NCBI RefSeq assembly: GCF_014851395.1
Contig: NW_024040707.1
Coordinates: 14,110,187 to 14,174,186, forward strand
Direction: 5' to 3'
DNA length: 64,000 nt
Source of the DNA: Micropterus salmoides
Lineage: Eukaryota; Chordata; Actinopteri; Centrarchiformes; Centrarchidae
Part shown: piece by piece, positions 34,640 to 47,700 of the stretch
Layout of the letters: each line of letters opens with the position of its first letter
Numbering within the stretch: the first letter of the stretch is position 1
Notes under the pieces: model-generated
What the model saw: only the letters and a program-made list of their open reading frames with translations
The model's database searches: none
Told to the model about the DNA's origin: nothing
Made by a program: the position numbers and the translations under genes

Positions 34640-36917
34640 ATACTAAAATCCAAAATATAATGCTCTCCAGCTGTCCAGCTACCAATGCATTCATATATGA
34701 ACAAAATGAAATCCCATCTAAAGAGCAGGTGATGACCTCATTAAAGGATTTCGGCCACTAGAGAGCCAGCTTTCTCTTTGACTTTACAATTTATAACGAG
34801 TCAAAAATGCTTTTATCCTTGCCAAAACGGTCTTTCCCACTGCTTTGGAAAGCAGTTGACTTCCCTTCATTATCGGCCTACACCGCTGGTCAATACACAG
34901 TCTTCATGCGGCCAATTTCTATCATCAAAAAATGTGTATATCCATTTTTTTGCATAACAGTGTAAATAGCTTCAACATGAACTCTGGAGAATACTCTGTT
35001 ATTGGTCAAACACACTGAACTGTTGTTACTGGCAAAGGGAGCAACGATACAGATACAGATACACACCAGTCGCTATTGCAGCTTCACAAGAAATGTCTTC
35101 ACTGCCCGGGGCGTGACAGGATTTGGTGGGAATAACGTGCTACTACAGTTTACTGATATGCATGCATGACATTTAATCATTACAGAGTGGCAGTGGCAAA
35201 TAACAGGATAACACTAAGAGAGAGGGAAGTGCATGTGCATTCCCTAATGTTGTCATAACTTTCATCCATGTCCAGCCTAATGTTGTATAATAATACATTG
35301 CATAATGTCTGCGTTTTAGAAGAATTGGACAATTCCCCACAAAGTGAAACATTTTGTGCATCTCGGAGAGGACCACATCAGTAAATCCTGATTCCCACAT
35401 GTGTGCTGGCCTCTATTTTGTTTTTGAAGAGTCTGTGTAGGAAGATGAGAAAAAAAAAGACACAGCCCTACCCCACAGCCTCTGCAGAACCACATGCAGT
35501 CTGCAATATAACATGATCTATAACACACTTAATTTCACAGGCTACCGCTTATCAGTGCGCAAACCACTGTTGCACTGGCAGTAATCCATTCTTCATCCCC
35601 AGACATTGCTCCATTACAAAACAAGGAAAGTATTTCTATAATTCAATTTAGTGCCTTTCTGCAGAGGATTAAAGGCAGCTGTGGAAGATGAAAAGGCAAG
35701 TTGTCTTCAACAATAAATATGTGGGAACTGCTTCAGACCAGTTAGAATTGTCAAGAGGGATTCCGCCCTTTTTCTCTCTCCCAACCTCTCTGTCTTTTTT
35801 ACCTTCAAATTAGAGGAAACAGAACATGTTGTTGTTTCTAAAAATATATCATTGTCAACAGTTACATTAGAGGGACAAAAAACTCTTGAAACATTAATTT
35901 TTCTTCAGCTGTAGTACTGGGTACAAAAGGGTGGATTCCTAGATAAAAGAATCACTTTAAACAAATATTCATAGTTTTCCGGCTAAGTGGATACAAACTG
36001 AATAGTGTCCATTCTCATGTCATAAATCCATACTTAATGACTTCATCGGTCTGCCAAGCCCATGTTTTTCTGTGACATACTGTACAATATTAATAATAGG
36101 TTACCAAAACACAGTTACTTGGGGGGTAAAAGGGGGGGAATATTAGATTATTAGATACAGTTTTATCAGTCTTGAAACTGATGCATGATTATCTTTGAGT
36201 AGGCTCATTTGAGTAGGAATACATGTTTTTCAACCGTTATAATCAGAAACACTTGATCACACAGCTTTCAATGTTGAAGGAATAATCATGAACTCCCTTT
36301 AAACTAAAAGTATTCTATAGATATTTTATAGATATAGTAACACCCAGCACAATCAAACAGTAAATACATTTTAATGTGCATCACAGATAATTTTCTAAAG
36401 TGGCCAACTAATAATGAGGATCATTGCTGCTCATCCTGCTGTTTTATCACCTTGTGCCACATGGTGGAGGCAAAGATCCAAACTGAATCTCACACCAATG
36501 ATTGGCAGTTTAAGAGTTTATACTTTGCCAGACATGACACAAAGCGAAATAGTTGTCATCATCTACAATGTATTTATACTTATTTTGCCAGAATACTGGA
36601 ACTGATAATCTCATCTCGTTTGTTGTCAGTCATCTGGCCTCTGTCATCCATATGCCTGTCATCTGGATCCATGATTATACAGCTGTGGTATTTCCCGTTG
36701 ACTAATACTGGAACTGTTTAATCATTTGGAATAATAAAAGTAGATCTCATAACAATTTTAACAATACACGATCTCAAACATGTATTAATACAGTGGACTG
36801 TGAGCAGTATAAGGTAAATAGAGTGACATGTTGACATGTGACAAGAGGCTGGGGTGTTGCAGATGGAGCAACACCCTGGATGAGTTGAGACAAATCGGTG
36901 CGAGAGATCAGGAAGCC
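34640..36917. other. Intergenic DNA between csf1 and fmod
   Basis: The two genes point at each other across this spacer. It contains the 3' UTR of fmod at its right end. I see no further exons, RNA genes or bounded elements; a GGGGGGTAAAAGGGGGGG run lies near 36,121. Confidence 0.5.
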
Positions 36918-39361
36918 CTATACATCAATGAAGGAAACATGCCGCAAACAGTAGGCTGCTTCCGCAGGTATGGCTTTGGCACTGATCTCATTGGCATCCA
37001 AACGCAGCATTCTCAGCTTGGAGAAGTTTGTCATGTCGGTTGTACTGCAGAAACTGCCCAGGGAGAACTCTGAAAGACATGAGGGGAGAGAAATATGAAG
37101 GGAGGCCTGTGAGTCATGTCAAGCAAGAACCAGTGTATCCACATCCCGAAAATAAGTACTGCTGCATATTCCTCCAGGGACTTTAAGTATGTCTGTGCAA
37201 GAAAGCCAGAGTTGGTTCTCATATTTCTCTGGAAGACACTGAGTAACAATATCATATTAATAAATAAATTATCTTGTTTGATTACACTTTCTATTCTGGG
37301 TTTTTGTTTTACAGTGTAAATTTTTATTAGAGTTTTTTATTGTAAGTTCATATTGTGTATGAGCTTCCACAGAAGAAAGTGTTTATGGAAAACCCCTAGT
37401 TCAAGGGAAGGGCGTCTTTTCAAAGTCTGACACACAGAAAAATCCTGCTTTTGCTGTCATCTACTGGTTGAAAATTTCGCCTTGCTGCACGCTCAGTTCC
37501 CACCCCAAGAGTGCAATGTTACATCACAGGTAGGCGTGACCAAAAGGGCAACAAATCCAACACGGCTTTTAAGGACTTTAAAAATACCATATGTTGTTAG
37601 AGGCTGGAGGATGTTGAACTTCCAAATACTGTTAAATGGTAATGTGAAAACAAGGCAGCTACAAACAATATGGGGTGAGCTAGTGAATGTCTGAACTTCA
37701 CTTGAGTACAGAATCACACAAGTAACTGGAGTGCATTAAATCGCTGGAGGGCGCACATGATAAGCTAAAGTTGGGCTAAAGGGCACTTGTGTATAGAGGA
37801 CGCACAAGAGGAAAATAAGATCAGCTACTTCAAATCAAATACGTTTTCCAACAAACAAACTATCAAACTTCATTCAAACTTATTCTGCAACCTAATTTAC
37901 AAAATGTACTGGGTCATGTTAAGAGGGTCAAAAGGGCACAAAAGCTTATGCTTTCCACCCACATCTGTGTCATTAAAGTTTTTTGAGATTTGTGTGTTTA
38001 TCGCTCAGTTTTATAACTGAGTGTGCGACACAGTGTGTCTCCTTCTGTGCCAGCCAACCCAATTATAACTAAATCTGTTAAATCTGAACTAAGTAGATTC
38101 TTGTGTATCTGAATTTAAATGAGAAAAAAAGGAATAACTGGCAATATACAATGCATTACATTGCAATATATTATTATTACAGCTCAGCACTGTAAACCAT
38201 GGCTGCAGGGTCCATGTACAGAATGGTATTTAAGGTACACAATTAAAAAGTTAAAGTTAAGTGATGATAACTATTATCAAAACATTCAAATAAAGTTTTA
38301 CCCATTTTAAGATTGGTTACACTCAAAAAAAATGTATTATTAATAATAAGAGTTCTTTGTGGTATAGTATACATCGCTCTTATATTTCCGATGGGACTTA
38401 AAAATCCTTTCAATGTTTAGGAACACTACATGTTGTTGCGCCAAGACATCTTAAGTAACAGAGTGTCCATACCTTTGATCTTATTGGCTTGTAAATAAAG
38501 GTTCTCCAGGTTCCTACTGACAACAGGGATCTTCTCCAGTTTATTAAAAGAAAGATCTAGCTCAACCAGCGTGCTGATATTGAAGACATTGGATGGAAGT
38601 CCTTTATCTGTCAGCTTGTTGTGAGCCAACCGGACAAACTGCAGTTTGGGATACTTGGTAAGAAAGCCCGTCGGCACACTCTCTATGTTATTAAACTCCA
38701 GGTAGAGCTGCTGCATCCTCTCAGGGAGGTTGTCAGGGATTTTCCTCAGCCTGTTTTTTCTCATATCCAGCATAGTCAGAGACTTCAGTCCCTTGAACAC
38801 ACCTCCAACGTCCTCTATGACATTTGCCTGGAGCTGAAGGGTGATGAGGTTAGCCATCCCCTCAAATGAGCTGGAGAGGATTTTTGAGATCTTGTTGTGG
38901 CCGAGTCGCAGGTCCGTGATAGACTTGGGCAAGTTGGACGGCACACGTATGAGGTCATTGTGATCCAAGAAGAGCCGCTCGAGGTTCTTCAGCTTGCTGA
39001 AGACGTTCTTGCCGATCTTGTCTGAGTTGAGCTGGTTGTGAAACAGTACAACCCAGACCAAGTTAGTGGCGTTGTCAAACACCCCATCCTGAATGCCTGT
39101 GATCTGGTTATGCTGCAGGTAGACGTACTTAATATGTGAGGGGATGTAGGGAACATGCTGAAGGTTGCGGCTGTGACAGTACATAGCTGTGGGGTAGGTA
39201 GAGGGACAATCGCACTCCAGGGGGCAGTCCACGTCATCGGCCCACCAGCCGGCATTCCGCCGCCGCCCTCGCAGATGGGACAGCCACTGAAACTGGCTGT
39301 AATGCTGGCCGATGCTCAGATCCACTACTCCCATTATGAGGAGGAGCAACACTGTCCGCAT
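36918..39361 (-). CDS. fmod: Fibromodulin, small leucine-rich proteoglycan, 2 coding exons
   Basis: Fibromodulin binds collagen fibrils in the extracellular matrix and controls their assembly. Coding exons on the minus strand are 39361-38473 and 37069-36918; the donor GTATGG and acceptor CTTTCAG join to give 346 residues (human 376). The ATG at 39,361 follows an acceptor at 39,367 (CCATCAG), so upstream 5' UTR exons exist outside the part I could identify. Signal peptide 1-18. The N-terminal Cys cluster is CPLECDCP with C at 46, 50, 52 and 62. About eleven leucine-rich repeats follow, with KYVYLQHNQITGIQ and NLENLYLQANKI, then the ear repeat with the last two Cys (FC and YC). Sequons FDNATN and NIST are present. 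The intron lies at the human position. Oddly, the tyrosine-rich sulfated N-terminus is missing. Confidence 0.95.
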
Positions 39362-39369
39362 GATCACTG

Positions 39370-41074
39370 ATGGAAAATCCAGGAAGAAAAAGATGTAATA
39401 TAAAGTTTATATGAAGTCAAATATAGGATGTTACCCTAACAACTCCCAAATCTGTAATACACTGATAGCATGAAATGTTATGCAACTAACACTGAATTAC
39501 ACTGGTTTAGTAATTTACGACTGATCTGCTCCACTTTTTAAATGTACAGTAGGTACAGTATACCTACCAGTTGGTTGATCAGAGTCGATGCCTCCTCCCT
39601 TGCTCACGTTGCCTGTGTCTTTCTTGGACTGAGTGGAATATGTTGGTGCTATAGAGTAAATACCCCGTCTCTACACAGCCCCAACCACCCACTCTCATTA
39701 GAGCACATACATTTTTCCACTTACATGTAGAAACGACAACATATCACCTCCAGACATGTCAATATCAATCCCATCTGTGAACCGGTACAGACATCTGCTT
39801 TTTAACAACCTTGTTTTCCCTTACTGTGTCATGCCTTATCATTAGCACAGCCACTCGAAGTCTGGCTTGTTGTTTATTGTTGTTTTGTGGAGGTTATGGA
39901 GCGGGTGGGGCGTTACGTATAGAAAATTTAATGAACCAGACTGGACGCTGGCGGTGTGTTTGTCAGATAAAACAAAATCTAACAATGAAGTTGCAGCCTA
40001 TGTCATCATACACTATATGTTTCAACATGTGCAAAGTATGACAAACCCACAATCATCCTCCTTAAAAGAATTTTTCTTCCTTTCTCTGTTCCTGCCTTCT
40101 TCAGGTACTCACTACTTTTGTCAATTACAGTGTTTAAACTGTAGAAAAAGTTAACATATGTTTGTGTTGGAGCATGCTGAGAGAAGAACACCATTATCAC
40201 CCCGCAGATTGTCTTCAGAAAGGGCCTCGCCATTGATGTCCTCGACTGGAGCACGAATATTAGAGACAGAGTTTCAGGGATTACGATTTGCCTTTTCTCT
40301 CCCCGCTGAATTTGCTTCCCGGCCCCTTTGAGGAAGTAGTAAGACATGCTGATTTGAAAATGGAAGTTGTTCAGCAAGTAATAGACCTTAATGACCAAAC
40401 AATTACATCCCCTTTGAGAGGAGAGGGAACCTGAGGATACACAGATGGAACTCTTTTGCATAAAGGCCTTTTTTTGTCACAACATACAACATTTTTTGGG
40501 CAAAATATGTAACAGTATTTTCAACTGATGTTACATTCAAACCGTGCTGTCAACATTAATTATAAATGGAAATCCCCCCCTCACAAATGTATGTTTCCAT
40601 CCAAGGTAGACAGTACCATTTAAAAAGGATGCAGGAAAATGATGTTCCTTTGAAAACCAATATGTTGGATTTATCATTCATTCATGTTCAAACAATGTAC
40701 AAATTTCCCTTTAATTCTTTTATACACTCAACATTAATATTTGGTTTATGGAAAGGCAGCTTAGTGTGTGTCTCTGAATGCGCCACAAAGAAAGTCTAAA
40801 TTAAAACAGGATGCAAAAGCTGGGAATATTATCTTGAAATTAGAACATTATGTTTAATCAAAAACATTCTGTGTGGGTGTCATTTATTCACAGATCCAAC
40901 TACAGCTGAAAATCCTAAATAGTCCCAATTACATGACAGCAAACAATAAACGTTCAGTCTGGAGCCACTCTGCTGTTGTGAGCTGTACCATGAGGTAAAG
41001 CCGAAAGTATTTATTTTGTCATGAATGGATTTCACTAAAGACTACAGATGGTGTGGATTGTAAGAAAAAAATAC
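39370..41074. other. Region upstream of fmod
   Basis: This stretch should contain the fmod promoter and 5' UTR exon(s), but with no protein signal I cannot place them. The 151-codon frame on the minus strand near 40,006-40,461 has no recognisable domain. Confidence 0.4.
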
Positions 41075-41082
41075 TAATTTAA

Positions 41083-41243
41083 TGGGTGGTGGTGGCGCAT
41101 AGATAAGATGCTTGCCTTTGGTGTGAAACAGCCACCATTGTGTCCCTGAGCAAGACACTTAACCCCTAGTTGCTCCAGAGGTGTGCGACCTCTGATATGT
41201 ATAGCAATTGTAAGTCACTTTGGATAAAAGCATCAGATAAATG
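41083..41243 (+). mobile_element. tRNA-derived SINE, copy 2
   Basis: The head is GGTGGTGGCGCATAGATAAG, the centre GAGCAAGACACTTAACCCCT, then GTTGCTCCAGAGGTGTGCGA and the tail AAGTCACTTTGGATAAAAGC. It belongs to the family of 6,946-7,126; its B-box region is deleted. An 8-base direct repeat TAATTTAA flanks it (41,075-41,082 and 41,244-41,251). Confidence 0.8.
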
Positions 41244-41384
41244 TAATTTAAAACAATTGTATAATTTTGCTTGGGAATTGCTTAAAATGAGAAGATCAGA
41301 GACAGTGGTGATTTTCAAGTACAGTACATGCATATATCCAATTTAAAGGACTATAATGGTGTTTAACAGACCCTGCTGCATTTT

Positions 41385-41640
41385 TAGCCATAGCACCATG
41401 GTTCTACATATTTCTTGACAAACTATTGGATGGACTGCCATGAAATTTGGGAGACATACATGTTTCATGGTTTCAAATGTGTCACTTCAGTTCATGACAA
41501 CACACCTCTAAATAATTAAGTTAATATCTCTTGAGTTTAATGCTAGCATAATGATGTTGATGCTAACTTGAGCATGCTAACATTTTTAGACATTAAGATG
41601 CATGATATTTATCCTTTAGCCAACATTCTCTGCATTTAAA
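41385..41640 (+). repeat. Dispersed fish repeat
   Basis: It contains TTGACAAACTATTGGATGGA and CTGCCATGAAATTTGGGAGA followed by GCTAGCATAATGATGTTGAT, words I recall from a widespread percomorph repeat. The ends are not defined here. Confidence 0.4.
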
Positions 41641-42753
41641 ATGTTGCAGATTGCCACCCAGTCCTCAGGTCTTCCTAACAGGGCCGTAGGAGCATCCCAC
41701 GATCACTTCAAGCCTTTTATTCTTTTTTGTTTAACTTTATAACTTTGTTAAATGTAGCTACCTGTCCTTCCACACATGGTTATAGTCTTTAGGTGACAAA
41801 TGTAGTAGACATTAAAAATGAACTTTAACTTGTATTCACCAGATGTTACATCCTGATTATTCTTACATATCCATAACTAGCACGTCTATTTTATCATTAC
41901 ACATTTTGCAGCTTTTCTGAAACAACACACAAAACCACAGAGGAGATTGAGAGATTTAATCTAGGGCAAAAAACATACAGGATAATGGTGGCATGCATCA
42001 TTTTCTATTGTACATCTGGTCACTCCTCCCTTGATCTAAAAGTTTAGTGCCATCCATTTTTCCGTGTCTCACACAACAGACTTCATGCACTACTTTTATA
42101 TTAGTGCTTTGAAGAAAATTAACACTACAGAAGCAAGTGTCCGCTTAGCAGCACAGTTAATCAAACACAATTATCACCCATCTCATAACCATAGCAAGCA
42201 TGATTATTGCTACACATGGCAAGTTTTAAATAATGCACTATGACAATGTGGCAAGAAAACTCCTATTTTGTGGTAAGGAGAAATACTTGTGACATCACAT
42301 ACAAAACAAAATTTGTGGTAGTGGTCATTCAACAGACACATGTGAATGATGCTGGCAAACTTTCTCAACAATATCCTCAAGGCAAACAGGGTTTTGAACA
42401 GAAACAGAACAGAAAAACTTCAGAGACAGAAAACAACCCAAAAGCAGCGTATAAGTTGATGCCAACAAAGCTCACTCAAATGACTCGCTGAGTATTTACA
42501 GCAGAATAATAAAAACTGTCCTAATGTGCAACACATACAAAAAGCCTTAGTGCACATACGGAATACTTTTCAATGCATAGAAAAAAAGTCCTTAAAGCAC
42601 ATTTACCCAAATGCCTAGGTGCATTTCATGTTTTAAAATAAAATAATTTACTTAAAACGTACTATAAAAATATAATTTAGAGTCACCTGACAACTTCCCT
42701 AAAGCTCCTCTTAAAGGCTTTTTTGTGTGAGTTGGTGTGAAACTGAATACCTC

Positions 42754-44717
42754 TTAAAAAGTCTTTACTTCACTAGCACTGGCCTGCGTGGCCAAGTTTT
42801 TACTTTTCTTTCTTCTCTTCAAGAGCAGAGGATTAGTTGAGTCTTCAATAGTTTTGATTTTAATTTGTTCATAGTCCACTCTCATTGTTTGCAGGGCATT
42901 TGTCATTTCCTCCTAATAGTAACAAAACAACATCACTTTTATCAAACACAACCGAGGTGAAACAGCATGCATACTATCCACATCATGTTTTAAGTAATTA
43001 TATGGATTTTATTGTTCAGTGACAGAGTCGGGTATGCATAAAACATACAATATTTGCATAAAATATAAAAGAATTAACTAACAAACCCATGCTCAAGATC
43101 TGTTTCTGTGCGTCTAAATAACTAGCACATACGAACAGAACCCACACTTACATTAACCTTCTCCCAGACATCCTGTTCCTCGTGCAGCACGCGGCTGGTG
43201 TGGAGAAGCATTTGTGGGACCTCGACCGACTGCTGCAGCGGTGAGAGAATATGGAGAAGCGTTCACCAAATCTCACAAACATCTTTCAAAACCAGCAGTT
43301 GCTCAAACAGATTCAAGCCTAAAGGGAGACGCTTACATTAATCCAGGGATGGTTTATGAACTCGGTGATGCTCATTCTCTGGGTGGGCTCAGTTTTCAGT
43401 AAGTAGCAGATCAGCTGCTTAGCTGAAACAGGAAATAATCATAATTCAATGTTCATATGTGTCCCCCCCTAACATGAGACATATTTCTTACTCTACTGAT
43501 TTCTTCATACAGTAGCTGCAGTTATGTGGGACAGTTTTCGCTTCCAAATGTCTTCAATTTAAATTCCTAAGACAATATTTACATGAAAATTAAATAAAAA
43601 TATTACATCAGATTCACATCATGTTAGATCAATCAGATCTGCCTCAATCATATCAGATCAATTCATATACTGCAGACACATTTTAACAAGACAGTGCTTC
43701 AGTATTGAAGCCACAGAATAGTACCATCGTTGGAGTTCTGTTTATAGAGTCTGTCCAAACTCACAACTTGGGAAAAAGGTTGAAAGTGCTATTAATTGAC
43801 AAAAAAAAGATGAGGATGTACAAAAAGTGAAACAAAAAGTAAAAGGGAAGGGAGCATTTACATGACAAATGTGCAATCTGATAAATAGGTGTCATTTCAA
43901 TTTCCGACACACCTCCCCCTCACCTTCCTCAGACACATCAGACCACTCTGGGTTGGGGAACTCATACTGCCCATTACGGATCCGTCTTTTCATTCCTGGG
44001 GATATTGCTAGACCATGATGTGAGAAAAAGGGAGGATATCCACTAAGCCTGTAAGACAGAACAAAATGCCTGATGAAAACATGGTTCATATAATTAGAAG
44101 AAACAATAATTTAGAGAAGCGAGGCATCATTGCATAAAAATAGTATAATACTATATATACTATATAATGCAACAAATACATCACACTGATTGACTTACAG
44201 GATATACATAATGACACCCAGAGACCACATGTCACAGGATCTGTCATACTTCTCTGGACCGAGAACCTCTGGAGCTGTCACGGTGTCAAGAGAAATGATT
44301 TAAATTGAATTGGAGAAATCGCTTCTGTTTCACATTTCATGCCTTTGATAATTGTACATAAAAGGCAGATGGATGCAAGAAACTGCAGAACAGGTCATTA
44401 AAGTATACAGGATTTTCCAACTGGTTCACAGGATGTAACCTCATAACCCGCATTAGTCTGGCCACTTTTCACAGGAGGCAAAATGTCTGCAGATTTCTTT
44501 CTTTTTCCCCCCCTTTTTTTTTACTGTTAAATGCCCTCAGGGAAAGCACTTAACACTGGGTCAAGTTAAGTTTCAAGAAGCACATGGGGAAAATGTGCCG
44601 ATTAAAAAATTGGTTATTAACACGTAATAAATCGACAGTGTGAAAATCCAGAGACAGTGTAAAGAAAATGCAGCTCTGTGCAGTCCCAAGACATGTAAGG
44701 CTTTTAAAATATGTTGC

Positions 44718-44754
<37 letters not shown>

Positions 44755-47700
44755 ACAGAGATGTTTGTCTTGCAAACACAAAAATGCGTATAGCTGGGAG
44801 CATCCTGCTGACAGTTGTTCCTGCTGGTATTTGGCTATCACATCAGGAGATTTAATCTCACAGGAACTCAATTAAATATGACATTCATCAAAACAAAACC
44901 ACAGCAAAACACCACAGAGCTTACTCGAGAGAGATGGAGATGTCGTGTCATAGATGCACGCATATACATAAGTAGCAGAGATCAGTCTGCAAGCCTGACA
45001 CACTAGCTCCTTTAGTGAGTCTCCAACCTGATAGAATTACTTTCAAGATAACATGTTGCATGTTCTTACCAACATAGTAGGGGGTGAAACATGGTGTTGC
45101 TAAAGAGTTTAAAGTGATGATTTCTTTGGCAAACCCAAAGTCCGTCAACTTGAGGACAGCATCTGACCTTTTGGAGGTGTACAGCAGGTTCTCTGGCTGA
45201 AAGAGACAGCAACAGTGATCAGGCATCTGGAGAACAGAATCAACAACAAGAAAAGCAAAGAATTTTAAAAGCAGAAATAAAATAAATAGCAAACATGAAC
45301 CTAAACAAAAGCTCTTTATATAATGATGGCAAACAAAAATAAAAACTTCCAGGGTTGGACTTCTTCATGGAAACAACTGCTTGTTTGCCATTAGTGGCTT
45401 TTCAATCTGCCTATTTCAGCTGCCATTCATTGTTTGCTTACTCTACATTTGCAAACAATTAGATTTTCATATGCACAGAAGCCTGGAGGTCTTTAGTTTT
45501 TATATCTCTTGTGTCCTCTTGTTTTCTCCTGATTGTGTTACTTGGCCTTAAATATGGGCTCTTTGACAGGCGCAGGACATTTAATTGTCAGTTAAAACCA
45601 AAGCACATAAGCATAATAACAATTTTACTCACCGCCTTTAAGAATGATCTCATGTTACTTGCCATTAGACATACCACTGTTGCAAATTTTGTTTTCCATT
45701 GCAAGTTTTGTCTCAAATATATACAGTGAAGTATTACCTTGATATCTCTGTGAACAATGTTGATGGAATGCAAGAAATGTATTGCTTCTCCTATACTTTT
45801 CATGATGTCAGAGGCCTCTGAGTAAAAAGGAAGTAAAGAGAAATGACATGGACATAATGGAGTTAAAACGGACAGATGCACATTAAACTATACATTCAGC
45901 AGTACATTTTGAGATGGTTAAAGTTAAGATTTTCATGAAATCAAAACCTGTTTTCAACTCTATTTTGTGGTTGGCTTGAAAGAATACCCATTCAATATAT
46001 TTACATTCTCTAATTACCTCTCTACATAGTCACTAGTGTTAGTGTCCGCCATTCTTGTACAGGATTCATATTGCCCTCAAACGCACAAAGGATTCATAGG
46101 AAATACAGCTTCCATATGATCCAGCATCACTGTAATTTCTAGGGTTTCAACTAAAATTTATTTGTATTATCAATTAATATAGATTGATTTTCTAGATTAA
46201 TCAATTAACTGCTAAATCATAAAAAATTGAGAAAATAGTGAAAATGCCCAAAAGAATTCCCAAAATATATTCAGATTGCTTGTATTGTTCAGATAAATAC
46301 CATAAATGACCAAGAATTCAGCAAATTTAACCAATTGATTGTTGCAAAAGGGGGGCCGATGAATTTCAGATTTAGTTATTTATTTATTTATTTATTGACT
46401 AAGTGTTTAAGCTGTTATCTCAATGAAAACGGCTTCAGAAGTATATTTAGTTACTACCTAATACTTTTAAAAATGTGAAGTGCTATACATTAAAAGCATT
46501 CTGGCGAGACATAGGTGACGTTTATTGTGAAGCACAGGGAGTTACAGAACAAGAAAAAGCAGCCACAGTGAGCTGTTACTGTAGCTTAGTAATGTGACTC
46601 TAAAATGAACAATGGGAGCCGGCCCCCTTCTGAGAGCTATAAATGACCCTTCGCTAAGCCACACCCCGAATACGCAGCTGGTCAATCACAGCTCTGTACA
46701 GGACTCTCTCTAACTGAGGTCCAACACTTTCAAGGTTGCGCTCCATTGACTGGTATGCAAAAGGAGTCGTTTTCTAAGGTGTTTTTGCTGTATTTTTCAA
46801 AGATATGGTCAAACGCTGTTCCTGGGGCACTTGTAATAATTACAGTCACTACCCCGAGAGGTTGATAGAAGTATGATTTATTCCCTTTCCAAAACCTAAA
46901 ACAAATCCAGAATAATGTAGACTGTGGATTGTTCCTCATGTAATGTTAGTTAGCTAACTTGCTACTGAATGTAATGTTATATAGCCCTACTGTTTGTGGT
47001 TTTTAATGATTGTAATATTGAATAGAGACCTACCCAGCTGTACAGTAACAGTGTTGATCCTTAATATCATTGCAACTGCAAAACTGTCTGCTTCTCTCTG
47101 GGATCGTTTTTTCCAAAAATTAGACAATATATTTATCCAGGGAGTGCAGTTATAGACAGTTCCGAAAGGTCCGACAGTTTGTTGGATTTAGCAACAGTAA
47201 CTAAGGGGGCGTGGCTTAGCGAAGGGTCAATTCCAGTCCTCCAACCTAAACGACAACATAGGTAGTTTTAACCGACCTACAAATATGACTCAAATGAGCA
47301 TATCCTAAAATAGCGCCCCTACCAGTAGCTTTTGTCCATGCCTCCCACAACGGCAATTGTGAATCCCAGCTGAGCTGTTTGGTTCACAGGTCAACACGCA
47401 TACAATCACTGACAGGTTTAGGCAGGTTTAGGCACACACCCCTGGGAAGATTAGGGTAAAGGGTTAGGGGGTATGGGGGGCTTTCAACACCTTTAAGACT
47501 AATATAGCTGGGTAGCTAACGCTAACACTACGAAGGTAACGTAGGTAACACTACTTAACTGTATTTTAAAAAACAAATCAATATCGTTTCACACGGGAAG
47601 GCCACTAGAGGCCACAATAAACGTAAACATGAGTCATAATTTTGTGTGGTTGTTATTCTGTGGAGGACAGGCTCCATAATTCAAACCACCACCGTAGATA

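Noticed and set aside
39362..39367. GTG start two codons upstream of the fmod ATG
   Set aside because: It lies at the splice acceptor CATCAG and a vertebrate gene would use the ATG at 39,361.
42240..42491. 83-codon plus-strand ORF
   Set aside because: It is antisense to the probable mapkapk2 3' UTR and has no recognisable family.
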